The position numbers were made by a program, and so were the translations under genes. A DNA stretch of 64,000 nt from Bacillota bacterium (lineage in GTDB: Bacteria; Bacillota; Ch66; Ch109). Shown in pieces: positions 32,877 to 42,896 of this stretch; position 1 is the first letter of the stretch, and every line of letters begins with the position of its first letter. The stretch spans positions 1-64,000 of the forward strand of contig JABLWZ010000016.1 in NCBI GenBank assembly GCA_013178275.1, in the 5' to 3' direction. The notes beneath the pieces are model-generated. The model did no database searches and was not told the origin of the DNA. It saw only the letters and a list, made by a program, of their open reading frames with translations.

Positions 32877-33845
32877 TTAAAAGAGCCCGCTCACCCTTTT
32901 TATGGCCGCTTCAGCCTCGGATACCATGTCGTCCAACAGCTGCTGACAGCTTACAACGTTCTTGATCAGGCCTATCGATTGCCCCACCATGAAGGCTGCC
33001 TCGTCGACGTCCCCACTGATCCAAGCCTGCTTGACCCTCTGGCCGGTCAGCAGTGGGAAGACCTCTTCAAACTTGGCCCCTTTCTCCTCCAAATCGAGTA
33101 TCTGATCGACCAGGGCGTTTTTCAGGGCCCGGCCCTGCAGGTTGAAAGACTTGTCGATCAGAGTGGTGTCCATCTCCTGACGTTTTATCAGTTCATTTTT
33201 AATATTCGGATGGGCGTGACATTCATTGGTGTTAATGAATCTGGTGGCCATCATAACACCTTCGGCGCCGAGTGTTAAAGCAGCCGCCAGGCCTCTCCCA
33301 TCCGCGATCCCGCCGGCCGCTACAACCGGGATTTTTACCGATTCAACCACCCGCGGCCAAAGGATTAATGAGGTGACATCATCATCCAGGGGATGCCCTC
33401 CTACCTCGAAGCCGACCGCAAAAACCCCATCATAGCCCAGTCCCTCGGCAATCAATGCGTGTCTTACTGAACCTACCTTGTGGAACACCCTTACACCCGC
33501 TTCATGTAACTGGTCAATATATTTTACAGCAAATTTCGCTGAAACCTCTACCGCCGCAACCTCTTCCTCACAACACACCACGAAGAAGTCGTCTAAAATC
33601 TGGTCGGAAAGTCTTAAAGAGGGTAAAAGGGTAATGTTGATGCCGAATGGTCTATTGGTTAGCTCTTTGGCTTTTCTGATAGCCGCCCGTAATTCTTCGC
33701 CAGAGTTGTAATTGGCAGCGGTAATATTGCCGAGTCCTCCAGCATTCGATATCGCCGCTGCCAGCTCCGGGGTAGCCAGCCACAACATTCCTCCACAAAT
33801 AATAGGTTTTTCGATTCCAAGCATATCCGTTATTCTTGTATGCAT
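32877..33845 (-). CDS. Nitronate monooxygenase/FabK-like FMN oxidoreductase
   Basis: 322 residues from the ATG at 33845, which follows AAGGAGG; an upstream ATG at 33887 lacks a site. A TIM-barrel flavoenzyme of the 2-nitropropane dioxygenase family. It begins with RITDMLGIEKPIICGGM, then SNAGGLGNITAANY, VFAVGFEVGGHPLDDD, IPVVAAGGIADGRGLAAALTLGAEGVMMATRF, the phosphate-binding end of the barrel. Members include nitronate monooxygenases and enoyl-ACP reductase FabK, which cannot be told apart with certainty here. In anaerobes these often sit in acyl-CoA clusters as possible enoyl reductases. It points back towards the etf operon and looks monocistronic. Confidence 0.85.
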   Translation of the reverse strand: MHTRITDMLGIEKPIICGGMLWLATPELAAAISNAGGLGNITAANYNSGEELRAAIRKAKELTNRPFGINITLLPSLRLSDQILDDFFVVCCEEEVAAVEVSAKFAVKYIDQLHEAGVRVFHKVGSVRHALIAEGLGYDGVFAVGFEVGGHPLDDDVTSLILWPRVVESVKIPVVAAGGIADGRGLAAALTLGAEGVMMATRFINTNECHAHPNIKNELIKRQEMDTTLIDKSFNLQGRALKNALVDQILDLEEKGAKFEEVFPLLTGQRVKQAWISGDVDEAAFMVGQSIGLIKNVVSCQQLLDDMVSEAEAAIKRVSGLF

Positions 33846-34240
33846 ACTCAGCCTCCTTAAGTATTTTCTAGGGAAAAATTGTAGCAAAGAGTGTGCCAGG
33901 TAGTAACTGAGAGCATAGATTTGCCGCGGCGGCAGCTTTATGAGTTCCGGTTTTGTTCTAAATTGAAGTTTTATGGTAGAATAAACTCACAAATTGCCCT
34001 ATGACATCATTTGGATGAACGTGTCAGTCAGCCATGGAGTAACGATCTTTCTCATAACTTCCTAAATAAAACTGACCGGTTGGATTACTACCAGCACTTG
34101 CATTGAAATGGTTTGGGGGGAGAACCTTGTTAAAAGCACGCACTTAAAGCAGAAGAGAAAAAAAAGAAAAGTAATCAATCCCGAAGGCAGTAAAATTATC
34201 TGAGGTTCTACAGTTTCTTTATAACGGGAGGGTTGTTTCA
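33846..34240. other. Intergenic region upstream of the SLH protein
   Basis: 395 bases with no gene. A weak sigma-A-like promoter is possible: TTGTTC (33953-33958), an 18-base spacer and TAGAAT (33977-33982). GGGAGG lies just before the surface-protein ATG. No activator palindrome of the upstream regulon and no clear riboswitch is visible. Confidence 0.35.
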
Positions 34241-37200
34241 ATGTTTCAAAAGGCAGGCAAAATACTCCTGATGTTAGTTATAATTGCAGCAGTGTTTTTT
34301 GGCACCGGCCTGGGGATGGATGCCGCATATGCCGCAAGCGGTGCATGGCCCATAATTGACGGCAACGGAGATAACGGTCTGAATGTGGTTCCCAGCAAGA
34401 GCGCTCTCGATGTGCAAGCGGCTGTTTTAAACAATGAACTCTATGTATCCTGGAAGGAATGTACAGCCTATACCAATTACTATATTCGAGTAAAAAAGTT
34501 TAATGGAACAAGCTGGGAAGTAATTGATGGTGGTTCGGGTAGAAACCGATCAACATCATACGATATGGTGACGGGATCATCGATCATAGCCTTTGATAAC
34601 GCAATCTATCTGGCTTGGACGGAGAGCAATTCGGGATACAAGATATATGTCGACAAGTATCAAGATGGGGTTTGGACCTCCGTGGACTCGGGATGCATAA
34701 ACCGAAATTCAGGGAATCAAGTAAATTACCCTGAACTCTCGGTTTATAATAACAAGCTCTACATATCCTGGCAGGAGCGCAATTCCAGCTTTGTCGAGCA
34801 GCTGCGGGTAAAAAGATATGATGGCGGCACAACTTGGACACTTGTAGACGGCAACGGTGAAAACGGCCTGAATTACAACACCGGTTACAAAGCCCAGGTG
34901 CCTTATTCAAAAGCATTTGGCTCGAATTTATACGTGGCCTTTTTTGAGTACGACGGAACAGATATGGATCTGCGGGCTAAAAAATACGACGGTACCGCCT
35001 GGAGCGCCGCAGATAACGGGAATTTAAACGTAAACACCTTTAACAACAGTTCTCGGATCAGCATGGATTCTTACGGCGGCAGCCTTTATATAACCTGGAT
35101 TGAAAACGGTAATGATGTTTACACCAAAAAATTTGATGGCACCAACTGGACGCTGGTGAATGAGGCTTCCCAACCAACCCTGACAATGGATGTATATTCC
35201 GCCCGGCTGTATTCTGATGGAAGCAGTTTATATCATATTTTGAAAACCAGTACGGGAGTAAGGGTCAGAAAATATGACGGAACCAGTTGGTCCTATATAG
35301 ATGGGGGAACAGTAATAAACAAGGATGCGGCCAAAGGCGTCGATTATGTAGCTATGGCTGTAGACAGCACCAAGGCGTATGCCTGCTGGACTGAGACGAA
35401 TAGCAGCAACGTTTATCAAACAAGGGCAGCCTGGTATTTGCCCTTGACCATAACCCCATCATCACCTCTGACCGAACTAAATCTGAATTCATCCAGCTTG
35501 AACCTTTCCTTTACTGGCACCACCTTTAAAGATGCCAGCCTGAGTACAGCTAATTTTTCTTTAATAAATGCCCCGCCGGGATTAACCATCGAAAGTGTGA
35601 CCTATATTGATCAAGACAGCTGTATTGTGGATCTGGCCTTCGATGGGACTGATTTTGAGGGGGACATAACCAATTTTGGAGTTCAGATAGGTGCCGCGGA
35701 AGTAACGGCCGGGTTTACACTTTCGGCTAATAATCTGACCATAACCGCCTATTCCAAGCCTACAGTAACCATAAGCTCAGTCGTCGAAGCAGGGAGTAGC
35801 ACAAGCTTTGATATTACTGCGGAAGTAACCGCCGATGGGGGGGCTGATGTTACCGAAAGAGGCATAGAATGGAAGCTATCCACTGCCGGTGACTATACCC
35901 GGGAAGTGGATGCCGGCAGCGGAACCGGCAGCTTTACCCATAACTTATCTGGTCTAACTTTATTCAGCACCTACGATGTAAGAGCATATGCGGTGAATGA
36001 ACTGGGAACCTCGTACAGCGATGTTGTAAGTTTTACACCAGGGTCAGGCACTTTAAATATCACACCGCCAATACATGATGTCGCCCTACTATATGATGGT
36101 TCGAATGACGCTAACGATGCGCTCGTTTACGTAGGATACTACGGGGGAGATGAAAAATACGCGTTAAAGTTTGACCTGAGTGGTATCCAGAGTGATTGGA
36201 TAATTTCCTCCGTTAGTTTAAAACTATACGTTCCCAGCTCTGAGATTTATGGCACGCCAGTAATAAACGTAACGGGTGTAACTGATGATGCCTGGAACGA
36301 AACCACCAGCATAGTATTACCCTCCACAGCGGGCGGCACTGCTTTGGTGACCGGGCAGAGTGTAAGCAGTGCTGGATGGTTAACCATATCGGGTGAAGAT
36401 ATCACCGACTTTGTAAAGGCGCAAATCGCTGACGGTTATGCCTCCCTCTTGATTACCGGTTCTACTACCGCTGATACCGATTTTGGTATAAATACTAAGG
36501 AAAGCACGGCTAACCAACCGGTATTGTGCATCGAGTATACATCACCATCTTACACAATCGCGAACATAGCAGACCAGACGCTGGATGAAGTGACCGAAGG
36601 GTACGCGGCAGGGAGCCAGGAAACGAAGACCGTGACCGTCACCCGGACAGGGACCGGCGATCTTTTGAACCTGGCCACAGAGCTAACGGCAGGAGACGCC
36701 AGTGATTTTGAAATCAGCCAGCCGGCGGTGACCACATTAAACGACGGCACCCCGTCCACCACCTTCACCGTAAAAGCCAAAGACGGCCTGGCGGCGGGCA
36801 CCTACAGCGCGACCATAACCGTGTCGGCCGACGATATGAGCGATGAGACGTTCACCGTGACCCAGGTGGTGAACGAAAGCGGCGGAGCGCTGACCTACAC
36901 AATCGCGAACATAGCAGACCAGACGCTGGATGAAGTGACCGAAGGGTACGCGGCAGGGAGCCAGGAAACGAAGACCGTGACCATCACCCGGACCGGGACC
37001 GGCGATCTTTTGAACCTGGCCACAGAGCTAACGGCAGGAGACACCAGTGATTTTGAAATCAGCCAGCCGGCGGTGACCACATTAAACGACGGCGCCCCGT
37101 CCACCACCTTCACCGTAAAAGCCAAAGACGGCCTGGCGGCGGGCACCTACAGCGCGACCGTAACCGTGTTGGCCACCAGCATGAGCGACGAGACGTTCAC

Positions 37201-40200
37201 CGTGACCCAGGCGGTATACGAAAGCGGCGGAGCGCTGACCTACACAATCGTGAACATAGCAGACCAGACGCTGGATGAACTGACCGAAGGGTACGCGGCA
37301 GGGAGCCAGGAAACAAAGACCGTGACCGTCACCCGGACCGGGACCGGCGATCTTTTGAACCTGGCCACAGAGCTAACGGCAGGAGACACCAGTGATTTTG
37401 AAATCAGCCAGCCGGCGGTGACCACATTAAACGACGGCACCCCGTCCACCACCTTCACCGTAAAAGCCAAAGACGGCCTGGCAACGGGCACCTACAGCGC
37501 GACCGTAACCGTGTTGGCCACCAGCATGAGCGACGAGACGTTCACCGTGACCCAGGCGGTATACGAAAGCGGCGGAGCGCTGACCTACACAATCGTGAAC
37601 ATAGCAGACCAGACGCTGGATGAACTGACCGAAGGGTACGCGGCAGGGAGCCAGGAAACGAAGACCGTGACCATCACCCGGACCGGGACCGGCGATCTTT
37701 TGAACCTGGCCACAGAGCTAACGGCAGGCGACACCAGTGATTTTGAAATCAGCCAGCCGGCGGTGACCACATTAAACGACGGCACCCCGTCCACCACCTT
37801 CACCGTAAAAGCCAAAGACGGTTTGGCGGCGGGCACCTACAGCGCTACCATAACCGTGTCGGCCGACGATATGAGCGACGAGACGTTCACCGTGACCCAG
37901 GTGGTGAACGCAGCCGGGGACACGGTGATATCCACCGCGGCCATCGCTGGAGTGACCGCGCCGGTCAAAGGAGCCGCCCCGGTGGACACCATAGCGGCGA
38001 TTGATGAATACACGGCCACGATCTCCTGGTCGCCGGCCGACGCCACCTTTGCGCCGAGCACGGTCTACACCGCGACCATAACCATCACGCCCAAGGCGGG
38101 ATACACCTTGACCGGGGTGGCGGAGAACTTCTTCACCGTGGCCGGCGCAACCGCGACCAACCCGGCCAATTCGGGAGTGGTGACCGCGGTGTTCCCGGCC
38201 ACAGCAGCCGGGGACACGGTGATATCCACCGCGGCCATCGCTGGAGTGACCGCGCCGGTCAAAGGAGCCGCCCCGGTGGACACCATAGCGGCGACCGATG
38301 AATACACGGCCACGATCTCCTGGTCGCCGGCCGACGCCACCTTTGCGCCGAGCACGGTCTACACCGCGACCATAACCATCACGCCCAAGGCGGGATACAC
38401 CTTGACCGGGGTGGCGGAGAACTTCTTCACCGTGGCCGGCGCAACCGCGACCAACCCGGCCAATTCGGGAGTGGTGACCGCGGTGTTCCCGGCCACATCA
38501 GCTCCAGACAAGTATACCGTGACATTCAACGTTAACGGAGGAAGCGCTGTGGCAGCGATCAACGATGTAGTATCAGGCTCCACCATCACAGCGCCGGCTA
38601 ACCCGACCAGATCAGGTTATCAATTTGCAGGCTGGTATAAAAACGCCGGTCTGACCATAGCCTGGAATTTCGCGACCGATACGGTAACCTCCAACATTAC
38701 CCTGTATGCCAAATGGACAGCTACCTATGAGCTTACCGTTCCCGACTTTTCAATAGCACCGCAAAGCATTTTAAACGGCTCAAGCAAGCAAATTACCTTA
38801 GCGGCTTCCGGCTCCAAACTCATCATCGATGGTGTTGAGCAAGCCGCAGTCATTACCTATACCTATGCAGAAGTAGAAGACAGCAGCAATCTGGCTACCT
38901 TAACCGGGGCAAATCTAACCCTGATTCCTCCGGCGGGCAGCACCGGGAAAACCGTGAAAATTAAAGCCACGGCAACATGGACGGAAGGCGATATCAGTCT
39001 TAACGCCAGCCGGGTTGCGGCTTTCACGGTAACCAATCAAGGGGCTCCGCCTTGCACATGTGTAGTTTCTACCCCGGTATTCAGCATAGATAACCAGACG
39101 ATTCCGTATAACGTAAATAAAACCCTTACCCTGGCGGCAAGCGGGGCAAAACTCGCCGGCGGCTGTAATGCAGCCGGACATGCGGGCAGTGAGATAAGCT
39201 ACAGCTACGCGATTGTCTCCGGAAACTTGGACAGCAATGGAGCGAGCATAGCAAGCATAGATTCCAGCACCCTGACACTTAACCCCACCATAGCCGGTAC
39301 CTATAGCGTAACTGTCCAGGCGACTGCCGCGGCCAACGGTAAAACGGCCAGTAAAACAGTCAGCTTTACGGTCACCAAAGAACCCGCCCCGCCAGCGGCA
39401 TCGTGCATCTGCAGCATAACCACGCCGAGCCTGGCTGGTACAAGTATTACGATTGCCAGCGGGACAACCGATGCCATGCTGGATTTGAGCGGAAAACTAA
39501 CCCCCGGTACACTGGCCGGAGGCTGCATGGTAGATGGGCACTCGGCGGCGGTCGTAAACCATGTTTACACCATTAAGAGCGGCTATAACACAGCCGGAGC
39601 CAGCCTGAACGGAAAAACCCTCACCGTTACACGCGCTGGAAGCGTCACCGTTACCGTAACCGCAACCGCCAACGGCAAAATATCAACCGGTGCTGAAGCA
39701 ACCTACACCGTTACCAATGCTGATGTAAGCGCGGTCGAAGACCAGATTGCAGCCTTGCCGGTCGCCGGCAGCGACACCCCCAGCGATGATGACACGGAGA
39801 TAAACGACGCCTCGGCTGCTATCCTGGCCGCCAAAACTGATTTTGAAAACCTGACGGTAGAGGAAAAAGAACAGATAAGCACAGTCAAGCGCAATAAATT
39901 GGACACCCTGATCAACAGATTGGGGCTCCTGCAGACCAGCACCGATGACAGCAAAGCCGGGGGGACAGTCACTGCCGCCGGGCTGGAAACCGCGGTCAAC
40001 ACCACCGGCGACCTGGCTGCCGGCAACAGCGTAAACATAACCCTGACTGTCGAAGCAGAAGGCAACATCAGCCAGGACAGCGAAGTAGAAACCGACAGCA
40101 ATATAATCCTGGCCAGCGCCGGTAGCGGACAGACCTTAAGCAGCGCCTTTGATATCAGACTGATAAAGACCGTGACCGAAGCCACTGGCAGTATAACCAC

Positions 40201-41746
40201 CGAGCCAATAGCCGAAGCTGACGCGCCGATTTATGTGACCATGGAAGTACCGGCTGGTATGCGGGGAGGTACCGATTATATAATTTATCATGTCCACACC
40301 CTGGCAGACGGGAGCAAAGAACTGGAAACCATAGCAGCCACTTATAACGCTAATTCCAATCCGCCTACCATATCCTTCTGGATAAGTGAATTCAGCACGA
40401 TCATAATAGCCTTTACACCCTCGGCTGACAACCCCTCCGACGGGGGCGGCGAGTCGTCCAGCGTAAGCAGTGATAAAACCGCAATCCAATCGGGAACCGA
40501 AGTAAACATTCTGGTCAATGGCAAGGCGGAACCGGCGGGAACCTTAACCACTGCCACCCGGGGAACCCAGGCTGTAAACACCATCACGGTTGATCCACAG
40601 AAGCTGGAACAGCGTCTGGAACAGGAAGGAAACAACCCGGTGGTGACCATACCCTTTACAGCATCGGCCGATGTGGCAGTCGCTGAGTTGAACGGTCAGA
40701 CGGTCAAAAACCTTGAATCCCGGGAAGCGGTAGTAGAGGTCAAAACCGAGGCCGCCTCCTACACCCTGCCCGCGCAGCAGATTGATATCGACACCATCGC
40801 CGAGCAGATCGGTAAGGGTGTGGAGTTGAAAGACATCCGGGTGCAGATCGAGATATCCCAGTCGACCGCCCAAACAGTAACGGTGGTCGAGAACTCGGCC
40901 AATACCGGCGAATTCACCATTGTGGCGCCACCGGTGGAATTCAACGTGCGATGCACCAGCAGCGATAAAACTGTCAAGGTCAGCAGCTTCAACGCATATG
41001 TGGAAAGGACCATCGCTATCCCGGCCGGGGTTGATCCCAATAAGATAACCACGGGAGTCATCATCGACCCTGACAGCGCGGCAAGACACGTCCCTACCAA
41101 GATAGTGCTGATTGACGGCAAGTACCACGCCAGAATCAACAGCCTGACCGACAGCACCTACTCGGTAATCTACAACTCGAAGACCTTTAAAGACGTCGCC
41201 AATCACTGGAGCAAGGAAGCGGTCAACGACATGGGCTCCCGGCTGGTAATCAGCGGGGTAAGCAAAGATACCTTTGAACCTGACCGGGACATCACCCGCG
41301 CCGAGTTCGCCGCCATCGTGATCCGAGCCCTGGGACTGAAACCGGGAGCAGGGAAGAGCCCGTTCTCCGATGTAACGGACAATGCCTGGTACTGCGGTTA
41401 TGTTAAGACCGCCGGCGAGTACAAAATCATAAGCGGCTACGGCAATGGAAGCTTTGGGCCGATGGACAGGATCACCCGGGAGCAGGCGGCGGCCATGATC
41501 GCCCGTGCCATGAAGATCACCAGGTTGAAGGCAGAACTGAACGCGGAAGAATCAGAAAAGCTGATAGCCGGGTTCGCTGACGCCAGCCAGGCGGCGGAGT
41601 GGGCCAGGGAATCGATAGCGGCTTGCGTTAAGGCGGGCATAGTATCGGGCAGAGGCGGCAGCCGGGTCGCCCCGCTGGACAACATCACCCGGGCGGAAAC
41701 GGCGGTCATGGTACGGGGACTGCTGCAGAAGTCGAGCCTGATCTGA
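34241..41746 (+). CDS. Giant S-layer-homology (SLH) surface protein with tandem repeats
   Basis: 2501 residues. A signal peptide ends near AYAASG (residue 31). Residues about 33-400 look like beta-propeller blades (repeated YDGTSWSYIDGG-like units with LYVSW/LYITW). About 610-765 is a DNRLRE-like domain; 771-1224 holds four 115-residue repeats; 1225-1420 two 98-residue repeats; about 1425-1495 an InlB/Flg_new-type repeat (FNVNGGSAV...LYAKW). Further Ig-like and Cys-containing modules follow. Three SLH domains end the chain (from 2316, 2375 and 2445; FKDVANHW, FSDVTDNAW, FADASQAAEW), which anchor it to pyruvylated wall polymer. It is probably an adhesin or S-layer-associated fibre; its ligand is unknown. 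Monocistronic, with a terminator after it. Confidence 0.9.
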   Translation: MFQKAGKILLMLVIIAAVFFGTGLGMDAAYAASGAWPIIDGNGDNGLNVVPSKSALDVQAAVLNNELYVSWKECTAYTNYYIRVKKFNGTSWEVIDGGSGRNRSTSYDMVTGSSIIAFDNAIYLAWTESNSGYKIYVDKYQDGVWTSVDSGCINRNSGNQVNYPELSVYNNKLYISWQERNSSFVEQLRVKRYDGGTTWTLVDGNGENGLNYNTGYKAQVPYSKAFGSNLYVAFFEYDGTDMDLRAKKYDGTAWSAADNGNLNVNTFNNSSRISMDSYGGSLYITWIENGNDVYTKKFDGTNWTLVNEASQPTLTMDVYSARLYSDGSSLYHILKTSTGVRVRKYDGTSWSYIDGGTVINKDAAKGVDYVAMAVDSTKAYACWTETNSSNVYQTRAAWYLPLTITPSSPLTELNLNSSSLNLSFTGTTFKDASLSTANFSLINAPPGLTIESVTYIDQDSCIVDLAFDGTDFEGDITNFGVQIGAAEVTAGFTLSANNLTITAYSKPTVTISSVVEAGSSTSFDITAEVTADGGADVTERGIEWKLSTAGDYTREVDAGSGTGSFTHNLSGLTLFSTYDVRAYAVNELGTSYSDVVSFTPGSGTLNITPPIHDVALLYDGSNDANDALVYVGYYGGDEKYALKFDLSGIQSDWIISSVSLKLYVPSSEIYGTPVINVTGVTDDAWNETTSIVLPSTAGGTALVTGQSVSSAGWLTISGEDITDFVKAQIADGYASLLITGSTTADTDFGINTKESTANQPVLCIEYTSPSYTIANIADQTLDEVTEGYAAGSQETKTVTVTRTGTGDLLNLATELTAGDASDFEISQPAVTTLNDGTPSTTFTVKAKDGLAAGTYSATITVSADDMSDETFTVTQVVNESGGALTYTIANIADQTLDEVTEGYAAGSQETKTVTITRTGTGDLLNLATELTAGDTSDFEISQPAVTTLNDGAPSTTFTVKAKDGLAAGTYSATVTVLATSMSDETFTVTQAVYESGGALTYTIVNIADQTLDELTEGYAAGSQETKTVTVTRTGTGDLLNLATELTAGDTSDFEISQPAVTTLNDGTPSTTFTVKAKDGLATGTYSATVTVLATSMSDETFTVTQAVYESGGALTYTIVNIADQTLDELTEGYAAGSQETKTVTITRTGTGDLLNLATELTAGDTSDFEISQPAVTTLNDGTPSTTFTVKAKDGLAAGTYSATITVSADDMSDETFTVTQVVNAAGDTVISTAAIAGVTAPVKGAAPVDTIAAIDEYTATISWSPADATFAPSTVYTATITITPKAGYTLTGVAENFFTVAGATATNPANSGVVTAVFPATAAGDTVISTAAIAGVTAPVKGAAPVDTIAATDEYTATISWSPADATFAPSTVYTATITITPKAGYTLTGVAENFFTVAGATATNPANSGVVTAVFPATSAPDKYTVTFNVNGGSAVAAINDVVSGSTITAPANPTRSGYQFAGWYKNAGLTIAWNFATDTVTSNITLYAKWTATYELTVPDFSIAPQSILNGSSKQITLAASGSKLIIDGVEQAAVITYTYAEVEDSSNLATLTGANLTLIPPAGSTGKTVKIKATATWTEGDISLNASRVAAFTVTNQGAPPCTCVVSTPVFSIDNQTIPYNVNKTLTLAASGAKLAGGCNAAGHAGSEISYSYAIVSGNLDSNGASIASIDSSTLTLNPTIAGTYSVTVQATAAANGKTASKTVSFTVTKEPAPPAASCICSITTPSLAGTSITIASGTTDAMLDLSGKLTPGTLAGGCMVDGHSAAVVNHVYTIKSGYNTAGASLNGKTLTVTRAGSVTVTVTATANGKISTGAEATYTVTNADVSAVEDQIAALPVAGSDTPSDDDTEINDASAAILAAKTDFENLTVEEKEQISTVKRNKLDTLINRLGLLQTSTDDSKAGGTVTAAGLETAVNTTGDLAAGNSVNITLTVEAEGNISQDSEVETDSNIILASAGSGQTLSSAFDIRLIKTVTEATGSITTEPIAEADAPIYVTMEVPAGMRGGTDYIIYHVHTLADGSKELETIAATYNANSNPPTISFWISEFSTIIIAFTPSADNPSDGGGESSSVSSDKTAIQSGTEVNILVNGKAEPAGTLTTATRGTQAVNTITVDPQKLEQRLEQEGNNPVVTIPFTASADVAVAELNGQTVKNLESREAVVEVKTEAASYTLPAQQIDIDTIAEQIGKGVELKDIRVQIEISQSTAQTVTVVENSANTGEFTIVAPPVEFNVRCTSSDKTVKVSSFNAYVERTIAIPAGVDPNKITTGVIIDPDSAARHVPTKIVLIDGKYHARINSLTDSTYSVIYNSKTFKDVANHWSKEAVNDMGSRLVISGVSKDTFEPDRDITRAEFAAIVIRALGLKPGAGKSPFSDVTDNAWYCGYVKTAGEYKIISGYGNGSFGPMDRITREQAAAMIARAMKITRLKAELNAEESEKLIAGFADASQAAEWARESIAACVKAGIVSGRGGSRVAPLDNITRAETAVMVRGLLQKSSLI
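36551..37912 (+). repeat. Four near-identical 345-bp in-frame repeats
   Basis: Copies begin at 36551, 36896, 37241 and 37586 with TACACAATCG-type starts, an exact 345-bp period. They differ by only a few bases each; copies 2 and 3 share the variant VLATSMSDETF and copies 1 and 4 share VSADDMSDETF. This mosaic pattern points to recombination between copies. Confidence 0.95.
37913..38500 (+). repeat. Two near-identical 294-bp in-frame repeats
   Basis: Copies at 37913-38206 and 38207-38500 encode AGDTVISTAAIAGVTAP...AVFPAT (98 residues each). They are almost base-for-base identical, differing near GCGATTGATG versus GCGACCGATG. Recent duplication. Confidence 0.95.
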
Positions 41747-41786
41747 TCGGGGATTCACAAGAATATATAAATTAAGTATTAATGAC

Positions 41787-41826
41787 ACAAAACCCCGGAG
41801 GATTATACCAACGGGGTTTTGTGTAT
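41787..41826. terminator. Terminator after the SLH gene
   Basis: ACAAAACCCCG (41787-41797) with CGGGGTTTTGT (41812-41822). Confidence 0.85.
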
Positions 41827-41868
41827 TATTGCTCTCTGTAAAAAGTCACACGAGTTTTTTATTTTAGG

Positions 41869-41920
41869 TTGACTGCCAAACAGAATGAAAATATAATAGA
41901 ATTGGAACGAATGTACGCTC
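41869..41920 (+). promoter_or_regulatory. tetR promoter with overlapping operator 1
   Basis: TTGACT (41869-41874), a 17-base spacer and TATAAT (41892-41897) form a near-consensus sigma-A promoter. The operator GAACGAATGTACGCTC (41905-41920) covers the start site, 18 bases upstream of the tetR ATG. This is the layout expected for autorepression. Confidence 0.82.
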
Positions 41921-41937
41921 GGAGGCTTATCTTTTAA

Positions 41938-42537
41938 ATGCCCTTACCCGAAGAAAAGCAAAACAAGGAAAGACGGCAAAGAATATTAGAGTGCGCTGTA
42001 GACCTTTTTGTCGAAAAGGGATATTCTAATACCACAGTTCGCGAAGTAATAGCCAAATCAGAGATTGGGACTGGGACCTTTTACAACTATTTTTCGGATA
42101 AAGAAGATATCTTAAAAACCCTGTTAGAAGAGTTTGCGGACCAAATCATATCAAGCGTTAAAAACTACTATACCAAAGAAAAGGACCTCCGAAAAAGATT
42201 TATAGAAACCAAGCGGCTGAACATGGAGGCGTTTGCCCAGAATGAAAAGTTGACGGAAATATACTGTAGGGTAGCCGGAGTAAGCGATGTAATAGATAAC
42301 CGTTTAAAGCATTTTGAGGATAGACTTATCGAGTTTTTTACTAAAAACATCGAGTATGGGATCAAAAAGGGTGCTTTTAATGATGTTTCGGCGGTTTCGG
42401 TCGCCTATGCCATACTGGCGGTGGAAAAATACTTATTATATAAATGGATAGTATTAAAGACTATCGGTAAAGAAGAAATGATTGAAATGGTGGTTACCAT
42501 TCATGAGATGATGGCCCAGGGTCTGTTGAAAAAATAG
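41938..42537 (+). CDS. TetR-family transcriptional repressor
   Basis: 199 residues. The N-terminal HTH is typical: RRQRILECAVDLFVEKGYSNTTVREVIAKSEIGTGTFYNYFSDKEDILKTL. The C-terminal ligand domain is all-helical and not diagnostic. Six copies of an almost palindromic 16-bp site lie around it: at its own promoter, in the 359-bp gap before the CoA-transferase at 42897, and upstream of the small Cys-rich gene at 44599. It is therefore a local repressor. Relatives such as fatty-acid regulators respond to acyl-CoA, and the CoA-transferase target fits that, but the ligand is inference. Confidence 0.9.
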   Translation: MPLPEEKQNKERRQRILECAVDLFVEKGYSNTTVREVIAKSEIGTGTFYNYFSDKEDILKTLLEEFADQIISSVKNYYTKEKDLRKRFIETKRLNMEAFAQNEKLTEIYCRVAGVSDVIDNRLKHFEDRLIEFFTKNIEYGIKKGAFNDVSAVSVAYAILAVEKYLLYKWIVLKTIGKEEMIEMVVTIHEMMAQGLLKK

Positions 42538-42602
42538 CCTTTTGGCTGTTTACCCGATAGGTTATATATTGATAAAAAGGATTATTTTTTTCGCGAAAAT
42601 AC

Positions 42603-42620
42603 CGAACGACCGTGCGTTCG
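42603..42620. promoter_or_regulatory. TetR operator 2
   Basis: CGAACGACCGTGCGTTCG, a dyad with one mismatch, 66 bases after the tetR stop. Confidence 0.75.
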
Positions 42621-42653
42621 AGAAGAATTGTTTTAAGGTTACCAAGCAGCAAT

Positions 42654-42675
42654 AAACCTGGATGTTACCAGGTTT
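42654..42675. repeat. Inverted repeat a preceding operator 3
   Basis: AAACCTGG (42654-42661) with CCAGGTTT (42668-42675). The operator at 42693 starts 17 bases later. A sister copy lies at 42773-42795. Confidence 0.6.
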
Positions 42676-42692
42676 ATTTAGAAACCACAACT

Positions 42693-42708
42693 GAACGACT
42701 GTGCGTTC
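42693..42708. promoter_or_regulatory. TetR operator 3
   Basis: GAACGACTGTGCGTTC. Confidence 0.73.
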
Positions 42709-42772
42709 TCGACCGGATGCCCCCTATTATTCAAGAAATTTAATCAAAACGTTTGAAAAGTTTCACTTAGTA

Positions 42773-42795
42773 GAACCTGGATAAAACCAGGTTTC
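42773..42795. repeat. Inverted repeat b preceding operator 4
   Basis: GAACCTGG (42773-42780) with CCAGGTTTC (42787-42795), 16 bases before the operator at 42812. It has the same stem sequence as repeat a, so repeat plus operator forms a duplicated module. It could be a second protein's binding site or a weak RNA hairpin. Confidence 0.6.
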
Positions 42796-42811
42796 TTTAG
42801 GGGCTGTTTAA

Positions 42812-42827
42812 GAACGACCGTACGTTC
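42812..42827. promoter_or_regulatory. TetR operator 4
   Basis: GAACGACCGTACGTTC, the closest copy to the CoA-transferase start at 42897. I could not place a convincing -35/-10 pair for that gene. Confidence 0.77.
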
Positions 42828-42896
42828 GGATGCTGGGAGGTGATTGATACCGGTCGATAAACTAAGACGATTAAAAAATTTTGGGGGTGTGTATTA

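Noticed and set aside
33846..34240. c-di-GMP riboswitch upstream of the SLH gene
   Set aside because: A GCACGCA sequence caught my eye, but the rest of the conserved core is absent.
36550..38589. Repeated minus-strand frames of about 83 codons, and the possibility of a CRISPR array
   Set aside because: These are antisense shadows of the protein repeats. Units are 345 and 294 bp without spacers, so this is not CRISPR.
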